This document shows positions 27,236 to 37,770 of a stretch of 64,000 nt of DNA, one piece after another. How positions within the stretch are numbered: the stretch's first letter is position 1; every line of letters starts with the position of its first letter. A program made the translations under genes and the position numbers. The stretch is from contig CANPXH010000001.1 of the NCBI GenBank assembly GCA_947585865.1, forward strand, positions 62,001 to 126,000, read 5' to 3'. The notes under the pieces are model-generated. The model was not told where the DNA came from and made no database searches. It saw only the letters and a program-made list of their open reading frames with translations. Origin of the DNA: an uncultured Clostridia bacterium. Its GTDB lineage: Bacteria; Bacillota; Clostridia; Lachnospirales; CAG-274.

Positions 27236-28303
27236 CTATTTGAGCCTGTCCGCCAACTCCTCAAACTGTTTTCTTGCGATTTTGAAGCAGTCTAAAAGCT
27301 TTGGATTAAACTGGCCGCACTCCCCGTTAGTGATCATTCTGAACGCCTCGCTTGGTGTAAAAGGAGGCTTATATACTCTTTCGCTCACAAGAGCATCATA
27401 GACATCGGCTATAGATACTATCTGAGCGCAAAGAGGGATCTCATCGCCTGTAAGTCCATCCGGATATCCCCTTCCGTCATATCTTTCGTGATGACTTCTG
27501 GCAATTTGTCTGCCGTATTTAAAATATATTTCTTCGTCCGTATCGCAAACGGCGTCTATTATCTCAGAGCCTTTTGTGGTATGGGTCTTCATTATCTCGA
27601 ATTCCTCATCGGTAAGTCTGCCCGGCTTAAGCAATATTGTATCCGAAACGGATATCTTGCCCACATCGTGCATTACCGACGCAAAGGCCATGGCATCGAT
27701 AAGCTCATCCGTAAGGCCGTATTCGGGATAATTTTCCGCCACGGATGCCAAAAGCACCCTTGTAAATTCTCTTACCCTGTATATATGCATTCCCGATTCA
27801 TGATTACGAAACTCGACTATAGCGCCCAGGGTATCCCAAAGATTCCTGTTGGTCTGATTTATTTTCTCGGCCTGGAGCATTATTTTTTTTGTCTGCTCAT
27901 CCACAAGATCCTCAAGGCTGTTTTTATGTAAATACAATTCCACTATGTTGTCTATACGTGTCTTGACGATCTGAGAATCAAAAGGCTTTTCTATAACATC
28001 GCTTACGCCCATGGAATAGCCCTTCTTTTTCACTTCGTTTGAAGTATCGCCTGTAATAAGCACGGTAGGGATAGAGCTGTCCATGTTGTTTTTGTGCATA
28101 AAATCCAGCACGCCGAAGCCGTCCATGTTAGGCATAAATATATCCAAAAGCACAGCGCATATCTCATCTTTATATTTTTCCAGCATAGCTATAGCCTGCA
28201 AACCGTCTTCGGCCTTTATTATCTTATAGCTGTCGGAAAATATAAGCTCCAAAATATCTCTGTTCATTTCCATATCGTCAACAACCAATAATGTGTTCCT
28301 CAT
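27236..28303 (-). CDS. Response regulator with HD-GYP cyclic-di-GMP phosphodiesterase domain
   Basis: A 355-residue cytoplasmic regulator. The receiver domain (about 1-120) has VVDD near residue 8 and phospho-acceptor Asp54. A coiled linker (about 130-155) leads to the HD-GYP domain (about 155-345) with HD at 212-213, HDVGK, and HHERYDGRGYP including GYP at 279-281. This family hydrolyses cyclic di-GMP to pGpG or GMP. ATG at 28303 is chosen because AAAGGTG lies seven bases upstream; the GTG 18 bases earlier has no ribosome site. It lies between the GGDEF and kinase genes, so phosphorelay input is the likely control of its activity. Confidence 0.93.
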   Translation of the reverse strand: MRNTLLVVDDMEMNRDILELIFSDSYKIIKAEDGLQAIAMLEKYKDEICAVLLDIFMPNMDGFGVLDFMHKNNMDSSIPTVLITGDTSNEVKKKGYSMGVSDVIEKPFDSQIVKTRIDNIVELYLHKNSLEDLVDEQTKKIMLQAEKINQTNRNLWDTLGAIVEFRNHESGMHIYRVREFTRVLLASVAENYPEYGLTDELIDAMAFASVMHDVGKISVSDTILLKPGRLTDEEFEIMKTHTTKGSEIIDAVCDTDEEIYFKYGRQIARSHHERYDGRGYPDGLTGDEIPLCAQIVSIADVYDALVSERVYKPPFTPSEAFRMITNGECGQFNPKLLDCFKIARKQFEELADRLK

Positions 28304-28342
28304 ACCTGTTTCACCTTTCACTCTACAAAAATGATCTTTCCA

Positions 28343-29596
28343 CTAAATTTCCACCCATTTGTTTTTGCCGCTGTTTTTAGCATCGTACATTGCCTTGTCG
28401 GCTCTCCTGTAAAGCGTAAGGAAATCATCGTCCTCATGCTTTCGGAAGGTAAGTCCGAGAGATCCCGTCACAACGATCTTCATTTCACGATCTATATTGA
28501 TATTTGGAATGCTCTCGCATATCCTATCCACTGTATTGTATACAACATCGGCGCTGCAATGATTGAAGAATACGGCAAATTCATCTCCGCCCATTCTGCA
28601 TATCTTTGCATTATTCTTGCAGATACCGCTAAGCGTATCGGCAATATTGATTATAAGTTTATCCCCCATATAATGACCGTAGGTATCGTTGACATTTTTA
28701 AAATTATCCAGATCGAGCATTAAAAATGCACATTCTCCGTCGTCGTCGGTTTCCAAGCAGCGGTCAATATATTTTTTAAAATATACCTGATTGTACAGCC
28801 CTGTAAGGTAATCCCTTTCAGCCCTGTTCCTCAGTTCTATATTCACAAGCTTTTCTTTGTGTATCGATCTTATACGTCCTATTATTTCCCTGGATCGACC
28901 CGTATCCTCATCGGCAACAGAATAAAGATTTACGTTTCCCCAAACATAATCGCTTCTGTTTCCTATCTTAAGCCTGCATTCAAACGATGTTTCCTTGCCG
29001 GTTTCTTTTATAAAATTAAAGTTATTTATGAAAACATTGATATCGCTTCTGTATACTTTATCCTTCCAGCTATCGGCATTGTCTGCGTTCTCTATCCTCT
29101 CGATCTCAATATAATCGCCGTTTACAACAGAATATATTATGCACAGATCGCTGCCCACATGGTAGTTGATTATTTTTTCTTCCGTGCCCTCAAGTATCAT
29201 CCTCATTTGAGAGTTCTGTATAAGTATCTGATCTCTCATAAGATTTACTTCGCTTTTCAGAAGCTTGGTATCCGTAATGTCGGCTATAAAAATTTCCATT
29301 ATGTCATTTTTTACATTGCCGTAGCATATGACCGACATCGAGCTTCCGTTCTTTATTCTGAGCCTATGATCAAAGCACCCTTCCGTAGAGTCCTCAAGAG
29401 CTTTTTTTATCGTATTGCTGTACTCCTGCCATTCGTTATCAAATATAAGCATTTTTTGAGTAAGACCTTTTGCAATGTCCTCATCATTATAGCCTGTCAA
29501 TTTTTCAAAATTTTCATCATGGCTTATTATCTTATATCCGTTTTTCAGATCAACAGAATATTTGGAGTACTTGACCTTTTCCATATAGTGTGTCAT
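28343..29596 (-). CDS. PAS-GGDEF diguanylate cyclase
   Basis: A 417-residue cytoplasmic enzyme predicted to make cyclic di-GMP from two GTP. A PAS domain (about 10-110), a second sensory region (about 125-245, PAS-like) and a GGDEF domain (about 255-415) with intact GGDEF at 336-340 and the DYLTGLYN start motif. The position of the product-inhibition RxxD site reads KNNA, so feedback inhibition is probably absent. It has no membrane segment. GGAGG precedes the ATG. It is paired with the HD-GYP phosphodiesterase and an HPt protein in one operon, giving synthesis and breakdown under shared regulation. Confidence 0.93.
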   Translation of the reverse strand: MTHYMEKVKYSKYSVDLKNGYKIISHDENFEKLTGYNDEDIAKGLTQKMLIFDNEWQEYSNTIKKALEDSTEGCFDHRLRIKNGSSMSVICYGNVKNDIMEIFIADITDTKLLKSEVNLMRDQILIQNSQMRMILEGTEEKIINYHVGSDLCIIYSVVNGDYIEIERIENADNADSWKDKVYRSDINVFINNFNFIKETGKETSFECRLKIGNRSDYVWGNVNLYSVADEDTGRSREIIGRIRSIHKEKLVNIELRNRAERDYLTGLYNQVYFKKYIDRCLETDDDGECAFLMLDLDNFKNVNDTYGHYMGDKLIINIADTLSGICKNNAKICRMGGDEFAVFFNHCSADVVYNTVDRICESIPNINIDREMKIVVTGSLGLTFRKHEDDDFLTLYRRADKAMYDAKNSGKNKWVEI

Positions 29597-29627
29597 AATA
29601 CGCCTCCAACAACAAATATCCTCATTT

Positions 29628-29999
29628 TTATTGAGAATATTTGCTTATAATATCACATATTTCTATATAATTTTTCTCTGCCTCATCATACAGTGCCTCA
29701 ATATTCGGATCATTCGGATACTCATTTGCTCCTCTGAATATTTCAACGATTTTCTCTACTGTACTGCTGATGGGATTCAGCCCAAGATTGGCCGCAACGC
29801 CCTTTACGGTATGCGCAGCCATAAATGCGGCATCCTTATCCTTGGCGTCGATAGCTGTCTTTATCTTTTTAAAGTTTTCATCATCGGGAAATTTTATAAG
29901 AAATTTCTTATATATGTTAACGTTGCCCATAAATCTGGCAAGTGCGGTCTTAACATCAACGCCCTTACTTTCCAGCTCAGTTATAAATTCGTTGTTCAT
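29628..29999 (-). CDS. Histidine phosphotransfer (HPt) protein
   Basis: A 123-residue stand-alone HPt four-helix protein. The phospho-accepting His63 is in MAAHTVKGVAANLG, the standard HPt motif. It should shuttle phosphate between the receivers of the hybrid kinase (23907-27218) and the receiver of the HD-GYP regulator. It is the first gene of the operon, with ribosome site AGGAGGG and a consensus promoter about 90 bases upstream. The gap to the cyclase gene is 31 bases. Confidence 0.93.
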   Translation of the reverse strand: MNNEFITELESKGVDVKTALARFMGNVNIYKKFLIKFPDDENFKKIKTAIDAKDKDAAFMAAHTVKGVAANLGLNPISSTVEKIVEIFRGANEYPNDPNIEALYDEAEKNYIEICDIISKYSQ

Positions 30000-30062
30000 A
30001 TGACCCTCCTGATATATAAAATTTTAAAATCGTACATGCTTCATCAATATAAACTTAAATAT

Positions 30063-30091
30063 ATTATACTAAAATAATACCTCATTTTCAA
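30063..30091 (-). promoter_or_regulatory. Promoter of the HPt/c-di-GMP operon
   Basis: On the minus strand TTGAAA (30091-30086) and TATAAT (30068-30063) are 17 bases apart, about 65 bases before the HPt start codon. Confidence 0.7.
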
Positions 30092-30113
30092 GTATTTGTT
30101 ATTAAATAACATT

Positions 30114-30148
30114 ATTGTCAACCAAGTTTTAACATATCAGTTGACAAT
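30114..30148 (+). promoter_or_regulatory. BirA-type operator at bioY
   Basis: ATTGTCAAC (30114-30122) and GTTGACAAT (30140-30148) form a perfect 9-bp inverted repeat spaced by 17 bases, close to the Firmicutes BirA site TTGTTAACC-N15-GGTTAACAA. The right arm contains the -35 box of the bioY promoter, so bound BirA would block transcription when biotin is plentiful. Confidence 0.6.
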
Positions 30149-30169
30149 ATAAATATATTATGGTATACT
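30141..30169 (+). promoter_or_regulatory. Promoter of bioY
   Basis: TTGACA (30141-30146) and TATACT (30164-30169) with a 17-base spacer, 26 bases before the start codon. Confidence 0.8.
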
Positions 30170-30195
30170 GGCAAAATATAAGGAGGTTTACGAAT

Positions 30196-30731
30196 ATGAT
30201 ATTCTCAACAAAGGAACTTATTATCACCGGCCTTTTTACGGCTTTTTTTGTGTGCTTGGACCTTTGTCTGTGCCGATAGGTCCTGTGCCGATAAGTCTTA
30301 CCGGACTTGTGCTTTTTATTTCCCTCTATGTCATAGGCTGCAAAAAAACAGTTATGGCATATTTGTTATACCTTTTGATCGGCGCTGTGGGGCTGCCGGT
30401 CTTTTCGGGATATGCGGGAGGCTTGGGAAAGCTTATAGGGCCTACGGGCGGATATCTTGCAGGTTTTATTTTTACTGCCCTTCTGAGCGGTATAATTATA
30501 GATAAGTTCTATAATAAAAAAGCGATATCGATACTTGGTATGCTTTTAGGTATTCTGGTGCTTTATGCCTTCGGCACATTATGGTTCGTCATCACAAATG
30601 ACGGATATGCCGTAAAGGAAATACTCATGCTGTGCGTTATTCCCTTTATACCGTTTGATATTGCCAAAATATTGATCGCAGCCTTTTTAGGCCCGGTTGT
30701 TAAAAACAGATGCTTTGGTATACCCCGTTGA
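30196..30731 (+). pseudogene. bioY: Biotin transporter substrate-binding subunit BioY, frameshifted
   Basis: BioY is the membrane S-component of an ECF-type biotin uptake system. The ATG at 30196 follows AAGGAGG and encodes KELIITGLFTAFF, then the frame breaks at a run of seven T (30243-30249). A -1 shift there restores VLGPLSVPIGPVPISLTGLV, GAVGLPVF and GPTGGYLAGF, giving a complete 178-residue BioY with about five membrane segments. Unshifted translation stops within ten codons. The run lies in the phase of a U UUU UUU slippery heptamer, so recoding, phase variation or a missing base in the sequence are all possible. The intact BirA-type operator and promoter suggest the gene is still used. 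Confidence 0.85.
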
Positions 30732-30769
30732 TATATTGCATATCGATAAATAACCGTTTATAATTCCCG

Positions 30770-30803
30770 CACAAAAACAGCCTGCCGCATTATGCGGCAG
30801 GCT
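30770..30803. terminator. Terminator of the XRE gene, also after bioY
   Basis: An 11-bp stem GCCTGCCGCAT (30780-30790) with ATGCGGCAGGC (30792-30802). On the minus strand it is followed by TGTTTTTG and ends the XRE transcript; on the plus strand the T tract is weak. Confidence 0.8.
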
Positions 30804-30810
30804 TGTGATA

Positions 30811-31203
30811 TTATTCCTCATCAAATTTTATGGGCTTGATGATCTCGCCAATATCGTACTTATTAAGTATTTTGGCATTTGCGGTTAAGATCTGGATCTT
30901 TTCATCGGACATAACGGAGATCATACTGTTCAATGCCTTCCTGTCCTTTTCTGACTTTGTCATTTTTGTGGAATTGAGAGTTGAGCCCGTAGCTATATCC
31001 TGTCTGATAAGCTGATCCATAGTGATGCCGAAAAAGTCAGCTATAGCTACAAGATTAGTCATGCTTGTACCTCTTTGTCCTCTTTCAATCAATCCCAAAA
31101 ATCCGGGCGCCATACCAATAACTCTTGCGAAATCGTCAATGGTCATACCTCTTCTTTTTCGCTCATACCTGATGTTAGCTCCAATGATCTTAGAATAATC
31201 CAT
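30811..31203 (-). CDS. XRE-family transcriptional regulator
   Basis: A 130-residue DNA-binding protein. The helix-turn-helix (about 5-65; IGANIRYERKRRGMTIDDFARVIG then LGLIERGQRG) is SinR/CI-like, with a C-terminal helical region of about 60 residues, probably for dimerisation. The ATG at 31203 has AAGGAGGG seven bases upstream; the longer frame to 31236 adds eleven codons without a ribosome site. A promoter lies at 31263-31291. It is flanked by bioY (convergent) and purE. The target genes are unknown; autoregulation is plausible. Confidence 0.87.
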   Translation of the reverse strand: MDYSKIIGANIRYERKRRGMTIDDFARVIGMAPGFLGLIERGQRGTSMTNLVAIADFFGITMDQLIRQDIATGSTLNSTKMTKSEKDRKALNSMISVMSDEKIQILTANAKILNKYDIGEIIKPIKFDEE

Positions 31204-31262
31204 AATAATTCCCTCCTTATTAGATCTTTTGACCAATAATTCCCTTATTTTTGGCTAATGTT

Positions 31263-31291
31263 ATTTTAACATACATTCAGTATATTTGCAA
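31263..31291 (-). promoter_or_regulatory. Promoter of the XRE regulator
   Basis: On the minus strand TTGCAA (31291-31286) and TAAAAT (31268-31263) are 17 bases apart, 60 bases upstream of the start codon. Confidence 0.5.
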
Positions 31292-31329
31292 GTTTTGAAT
31301 ACATAAATGCATATTAAACGCATAACGAT

Positions 31330-31839
31330 CTATTTTTCTAAATACATACTGTATCCTATGTTTTCAAGCTCTTTCGCTTTATCCTCTACAGATGATGCAA
31401 GTTCCTTTTTGTAGCTGTCCACCTTTTTGCCTATCTCGCTGTCAAAAGCTCCCAGTATCTCCGCAGCTAAAAGCCCGGCATTCTTTGCACCGTTTATGGC
31501 AACGGTGGCTACGGGTATGCCTCCCGGCATCTGTACTATGGAATAAAGAGAGTCAACGCCGCTCAATGCTCTTGTCTTTACAGGCACTCCTATTACCGGA
31601 AGATCGGTTATTGCCGCCGTCATTCCCGGCAAATGAGCTGCGCCTCCTGCGCCTGCAATAATTATCTTAAGTCCTCTTTCTCTTGCAGTTTTTGCGTATT
31701 CATACATCCTGTCCGGGGTCCTGTGAGCAGACACTATTGTAAGCTCATAATCGATCCCAAAATCATCAAGTACCTTTGCCGCTTCGGCCATTACGGGAAG
31801 ATCCGAATCACTGCCCATTATAATTCCAACCTGTGGCAT
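31330..31839 (-). CDS. purE: N5-carboxyaminoimidazole ribonucleotide mutase PurE
   Basis: A 169-residue class I PurE that converts N5-CAIR to CAIR in purine synthesis. The substrate motif [13 protein letters not shown] at the N terminus, SAHRTPDRM near 41 and [12 protein letters not shown] near 70 are all intact. It starts three bases after purK, with AGGAGGTG inside the end of purK, so the two consecutive pathway steps are co-translated. The other pur genes are not nearby. No terminator is obvious downstream. Confidence 0.97.
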   Translation of the reverse strand: MPQVGIIMGSDSDLPVMAEAAKVLDDFGIDYELTIVSAHRTPDRMYEYAKTARERGLKIIIAGAGGAAHLPGMTAAITDLPVIGVPVKTRALSGVDSLYSIVQMPGGIPVATVAINGAKNAGLLAAEILGAFDSEIGKKVDSYKKELASSVEDKAKELENIGYSMYLEK

Positions 31840-31842
31840 TTT

Positions 31843-33009
31843 TTACACCTCCTCAGATGTTATCTTTAATAATTTATATGCTCTGTCTGCCAAAAGCTCT
31901 GCTTCAGACAGAGTATCGGCAGTAACAGTTATATGACCCATTTTTCTTTTAGGCTTTGATATCGTCTTGCCATATATATGTACTGTGGCTCCCTTGAGCT
32001 TCATTACGTCATACAATCCTTTTACGAGCACAGGGCCGCTATGCTCCTCTTCGCCTAATATATTTACCATTACGGTCGGTCTTATAAGCCTTGTATTTCC
32101 TAGAGGCAGACCCGTAATAGCCCTTATATGATTTTCAAACTGACTCGTTATACATCCTTCTATAGTATAATGGCCCGAATTATGCGGGCGTGGAGCCACC
32201 TCGTTTATAAGGATATCATCGTTTTCCGTTACGAACATTTCTATACAGAACATTCCGATTCCGTCAAATATCTCCATGACTTTTTTTGCCGAGTCCATAG
32301 CCTTAGCCGTTGCCTGCACAGGTATATGGGCAGGCACAAGAGTCTTATGGAGTATACTGTCTTTATGCTCGTTATCGCCTACGGGATATGTAACAACATC
32401 GCCGTTTAGACTTCTGCACGCAAGTATGGAAGTCTCGGTCTTAAAATTGATCATTTTCTCTGCCATAAGCGGTATGCTGCCGCTGCCAAGAAGAGAATAG
32501 GCATTTTCAATATCTTTTCTGTTGTGCACAACAGCATTGCCCTTCCCGTCATATCCTCCCGTTCTTGTCTTGAGCATATAGGGATAGCCGTATTTTTCTG
32601 CCGCTCTTTCCATATCGTCGGTGTTTTCGATTTTCATAAACCTTGGCACGGAAAGCCCTGCCTCATACATCTTAAGCTTTTGAACATACTTGTCCTGTAT
32701 TATCTCAAGACTTTTTGCGGTAGGATATACCTTATATCCCTTTTCCTCAAGCTCTTCAAGAGCCTTTGCATCTATATGCTCAAATTCATATGTGATAACA
32801 TCGGACTTGTCCGCAAGAAGCTTAAACGCATTCTTATCATCAAAGTCCGCAACAATATGCTCATCACATATGCTGTGAGCCGGACAGTCTTCGGAGGGAT
32901 CCAGCACCGTCACATAAAAGCCCATTTTTTTTGCCTCCAGGAGCATCATTTGTCCAAGCTGTCCTCCGCCTATTATACCGATCTTAGTTTTTAAATAATC
33001 CTTTTCCAA
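31843..33009 (-). CDS. purK: N5-carboxyaminoimidazole ribonucleotide synthase PurK
   Basis: A 388-residue ATP-grasp enzyme that makes N5-CAIR from AIR, bicarbonate and ATP. N-terminal GIIGGGQLGQMM, the ATP-grasp signature LKTRTGGYDGKGN near 150, and NEVAPRPHNSGHYTIEGC near 270 are seen. Length is normal. The start is a TTG with GAGGTG eight bases upstream; no ATG occurs before residue 21. The promoter lies at 33034-33062, abutting the GH43 stop, so purK-purE is a separate unit. Confidence 0.96.
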   Translation of the reverse strand: MEKDYLKTKIGIIGGGQLGQMMLLEAKKMGFYVTVLDPSEDCPAHSICDEHIVADFDDKNAFKLLADKSDVITYEFEHIDAKALEELEEKGYKVYPTAKSLEIIQDKYVQKLKMYEAGLSVPRFMKIENTDDMERAAEKYGYPYMLKTRTGGYDGKGNAVVHNRKDIENAYSLLGSGSIPLMAEKMINFKTETSILACRSLNGDVVTYPVGDNEHKDSILHKTLVPAHIPVQATAKAMDSAKKVMEIFDGIGMFCIEMFVTENDDILINEVAPRPHNSGHYTIEGCITSQFENHIRAITGLPLGNTRLIRPTVMVNILGEEEHSGPVLVKGLYDVMKLKGATVHIYGKTISKPKRKMGHITVTADTLSEAELLADRAYKLLKITSEEV

Positions 33010-33033
33010 TGCTTACACACCTCACACCATAAT

Positions 33034-33062
33034 ATAATATCATAATATTGTATAATTGGCAA
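33034..33062 (-). promoter_or_regulatory. Promoter of purK-purE
   Basis: On the minus strand TTGCCA (33062-33057) and TATTAT (33039-33034) are 17 bases apart, 25 bases before the TTG start. No purine riboswitch or PurR box was recognised. Confidence 0.6.
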
Positions 33063-33063
33063 C

Positions 33064-34566
33064 CTATCTGTCTTCATATCTGAAATACTCAAAATCGGCA
33101 TAGCTGTTATTGTCAGACTCATCACTTAGGGCAAATATCCCCACAAGCGTTCCCGTATGGCGCTTTCTGTCATTTGGCACTCCCTCATCGCAAAGGTATA
33201 TGCAATTTTCAAGAGTATTTACTTCTGTCCAATCGATACCATCCACGCTGTAAAGAAAACGTCTTGTAAGCCCTCTTACTTCAACTCTAAGATACACTTC
33301 AGCTCCGTCATAATGTACCAAAGCTATCTCTTCTTCTCCCATATTTCTGTTTATAACGAGCTCTATGCCCTTTGAACAGCGATCGAAACGAATATATGTG
33401 GAGGTTGAATAATAGCAGGTGAGCCCCGCCTTGTCATTTATACTTTCAGGCACAAATGTAAGCTTGGTCTCAGCGTTATAGCTTAGCTCCGATTCACGCC
33501 TTACAAGAATATTTTTTGCAGCCGTATCATACAGATCTCCCTTACATACATATAATCTCAAGCCTTTGTCGGTAAATCTCCATTTACTGTCATCGGGATT
33601 TCTTACCCATTCCCAGTCAAGAGACAGGCTTCCCTTTTTAAAATCGTAAAAACCGTTTTGTTCATAAACGGTCATTGGAAGACCGGGCATTTCCTGCTCA
33701 AGGCTTGGCCTTTTGTCATTTATGATAAACCAGCCGTCTTCAGTCCATATTACGGGATCCAAGGCTGTTTCCCTGCCTATTGTCGTATAGTTGCCGCCGT
33801 TTCTTCTGCCGCACAGGTACATACAATACCATTGTCCGTTTTGTGTTTCAACAAGCTTACCGTGACCGCTTCGCTGTATCAAAGCTTCAGGGTCTGTCTG
33901 TCTCAATATGGGATTATACGGACAATTTTCATAAGGTCCGTATAGGTCCTTGCTCCTTGCTATGCTTATGCCATGACCGTAGCCTGTGCCGCCTTCCGCC
34001 ACCATAGCATAGTACCAGCCGTTTTTCTTAAAAATATGCGGCCCTTCGGGGCATCTTTCGCCTGTGCCGGGCCATACCTGCACTTTTTCCCCTATCACCT
34101 TTGTGCAATCATCACTCAGAGGAACGATACAAGCTCCGGGAGCGATCACCATATAATGCCTGCCGTCATCATCTATAAAGTGTGACGGATCTATATCATC
34201 TACAGGGAGCACGGCAGGTTTGCTGTAAGGCCCCTCGGGTTTATCCGACGTCATAACAAGCTGACTTCTCATGGGAATATTTTCATCATTATGCCTAAGT
34301 GTGGCAAATATATAGTACTTGCCCTTGTAATAGGATATATCGGGCGCCCATATGCCCCTTGAATCCAAAATGCCGGACAGATCCAAATATTCGCTTTTTG
34401 TTATAGCATGGCCTATTATTTCCCAATGCACAAGATCCCTTGAATGGGATATAACAATAGCGGGAAAATACTGAAATGTAGAGTTGACCTTATAATAGTC
34501 CTCGCCTACTCTTATAACAGACGGGTCGGGGAAAAAACCCCTGTGTACGGGATTGTTGTATTTCAT
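33064..34566 (-). CDS. Glycoside hydrolase family 43 (beta-xylosidase / arabinofuranosidase type)
   Basis: A 500-residue five-bladed beta-propeller glycosidase without signal peptide, so it acts on imported oligosaccharides. The GH43 catalytic triad is visible: Asp14 (FFPDPSV, base), Asp126 (DDIDPSHF, pKa modulator) and Glu174 (CPEGPHIF, acid). A C-terminal beta-sandwich (about 315-495) resembles the GH43_C2 domain of beta-xylosidases. Exact specificity (xylose or arabinose) cannot be read from the motifs. AAAGGA precedes the ATG by seven bases. It sits alone between the purK promoter and the dnaJ terminator, with no transporter alongside. Confidence 0.9.
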   Translation of the reverse strand: MKYNNPVHRGFFPDPSVIRVGEDYYKVNSTFQYFPAIVISHSRDLVHWEIIGHAITKSEYLDLSGILDSRGIWAPDISYYKGKYYIFATLRHNDENIPMRSQLVMTSDKPEGPYSKPAVLPVDDIDPSHFIDDDGRHYMVIAPGACIVPLSDDCTKVIGEKVQVWPGTGERCPEGPHIFKKNGWYYAMVAEGGTGYGHGISIARSKDLYGPYENCPYNPILRQTDPEALIQRSGHGKLVETQNGQWYCMYLCGRRNGGNYTTIGRETALDPVIWTEDGWFIINDKRPSLEQEMPGLPMTVYEQNGFYDFKKGSLSLDWEWVRNPDDSKWRFTDKGLRLYVCKGDLYDTAAKNILVRRESELSYNAETKLTFVPESINDKAGLTCYYSTSTYIRFDRCSKGIELVINRNMGEEEIALVHYDGAEVYLRVEVRGLTRRFLYSVDGIDWTEVNTLENCIYLCDEGVPNDRKRHTGTLVGIFALSDESDNNSYADFEYFRYEDR

Positions 34567-34621
34567 AGCCGTTTCCTTTCTTTTTTTACAATTATATCAA
34601 AATGTGGATACTTTTTCAATA

Positions 34622-34655
34622 ATTTAAAAAACCGATGCACTTTATGCATCGGCTT
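34622..34655 (-). terminator. Terminator of the hrcA-grpE-dnaK-dnaJ operon
   Basis: On the minus strand CCGATGCA (34652-34645) pairs with TGCATCGG (34639-34632), followed by TTTTTT. It lies four bases after the dnaJ stop. Confidence 0.88.
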
Positions 34656-34658
34656 TCA

Positions 34659-35801
34659 TCAATTAAACATCCTATCGAATATACCTTTTTTCTTTGTATT
34701 CTTGTCGGTAAGAGAATCACCGAATTTCTGCAAAAGCTCTTTTTGGCTTTGCTTTAGATCTGTAGGTACTATTACCTTGAGAGTAACGATAAGACTGCCT
34801 CTCATTTTGTCATTTCTGACATTGTATGCTCCCTTGCCTCTCAATGTTATTTTTGTCTCAGGCTGTGTTCCCGGCTTTATGGTATACTTTTCATCACCGT
34901 CTATAGTTGGTATAGTGATCTCAGCGCCCAATGTCGCCTGAACTATGTTTATCGCCACCTCTGTATAGAGGTCGTTGCCTTCTCTTATGAACTGCTTGCT
35001 TGGCATTACGTTTATTTTAATGTAAAGATCGCCGTTAGGCCCGCCTTTCTGCCCTGCACCGCCCATACCGTTCTTGCGTATGGACTGGCCGTGAGCAATG
35101 CCCTTTGGTATATCCACGGTAATATTTTTCTTGACCTCAACATTACCTCTGCCGCCGCAGTGAGGACATTTTTCCTTTATTACGGTACCCTCGCCGCCGC
35201 AGTCGGGACAAGTCCTTTCAGTGGTAACGGGGCCGAAGGGAGTCTGCTTTGTAGACCTTACTCTGCCCGTGCCGCCGCACTTTCCGCAATTTACCGGAGA
35301 CGTGCCTTTCTTGGCACCGCTGCCGCCGCATTCCGAACATACCTCGGAAACAGGAATATTGATCTCCTTCCTGCATCCAAACATAGACTCCTCAAAGGTA
35401 ATAGTCAAGCTCATCTGCATATCGGCGCCCCTTGACGGACCGCTTCTTCCTCTTGAGCCGCCGCCGAATATATCGCTGAAGCCGCCGCCGAAGCCGCTGA
35501 ATATATCGCCGAATATATCTCCCATATCCATACCGCTGAAGCCGCCGGTAAAACCGCCTGCTCCGCCCATACCGCCTTCAAACGCAGCATGGCCGTACTG
35601 ATCGTAGGCCGCCTTTTTTTGAGGATCGCTCAGTATTTCATAGGCTTCGTTTATCTCCTTCATTCGTTCTTCGGCATCAGGCTCTTTGCTGATATCCGGG
35701 TGATATTTTTTCGCCATGCGGCGATATCCTTTTTTTATTTCATCGGCGCTTGCGCTTTTATCAACGCCGAGCACCTCATAATAATCTTTTTTGGATGCCA
35801 T
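34659..35801 (-). CDS. dnaJ: Co-chaperone DnaJ
   Basis: A 380-residue type I J-protein that delivers substrates to DnaK and stimulates its ATPase. J domain (1-70) with HPD in KKYHPDISKEP; Gly/Phe-rich segment (about 75-115); zinc domain with four CxxCxGxG repeats (CSECGGSG, CGKCGGTG, CPDCGGEG, CPHCGGRG; about 145-210); then the C-terminal client-binding domain. Length is normal. It is the last gene of the heat-shock operon, 92 bases after dnaK with a hairpin in the gap. Ribosome site AGAGGTGA. Confidence 0.98.
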   Translation of the reverse strand: MASKKDYYEVLGVDKSASADEIKKGYRRMAKKYHPDISKEPDAEERMKEINEAYEILSDPQKKAAYDQYGHAAFEGGMGGAGGFTGGFSGMDMGDIFGDIFSGFGGGFSDIFGGGSRGRSGPSRGADMQMSLTITFEESMFGCRKEINIPVSEVCSECGGSGAKKGTSPVNCGKCGGTGRVRSTKQTPFGPVTTERTCPDCGGEGTVIKEKCPHCGGRGNVEVKKNITVDIPKGIAHGQSIRKNGMGGAGQKGGPNGDLYIKINVMPSKQFIREGNDLYTEVAINIVQATLGAEITIPTIDGDEKYTIKPGTQPETKITLRGKGAYNVRNDKMRGSLIVTLKVIVPTDLKQSQKELLQKFGDSLTDKNTKKKGIFDRMFN

Positions 35802-35820
35802 AGTTTCACCTCTTTATTAA

Positions 35821-35861
35821 CCGCAACAAAGAGTCAAAGCCACAGCCTTGACTCTTTGCGG
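35821..35861 (-). other. Intercistronic hairpin between dnaK and dnaJ
   Basis: CAAAGAGTCAA pairs perfectly with TTGACTCTTTG, extended by CCG/CGG past a small bulge. No T tract follows in the direction of transcription, so it is unlikely to be a full terminator; an RNA-processing or stability element that sets the DnaK:DnaJ ratio is the likelier role. Confidence 0.55.
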
Positions 35862-35893
35862 GGCATATATCGGAATAAAGTTCCTCAATTATC

Positions 35894-37729
<1,836 letters not shown>

Positions 37730-37770
37730 TCATCTCTCCTTAATAAATTAAATTCCATTACTCATACATC

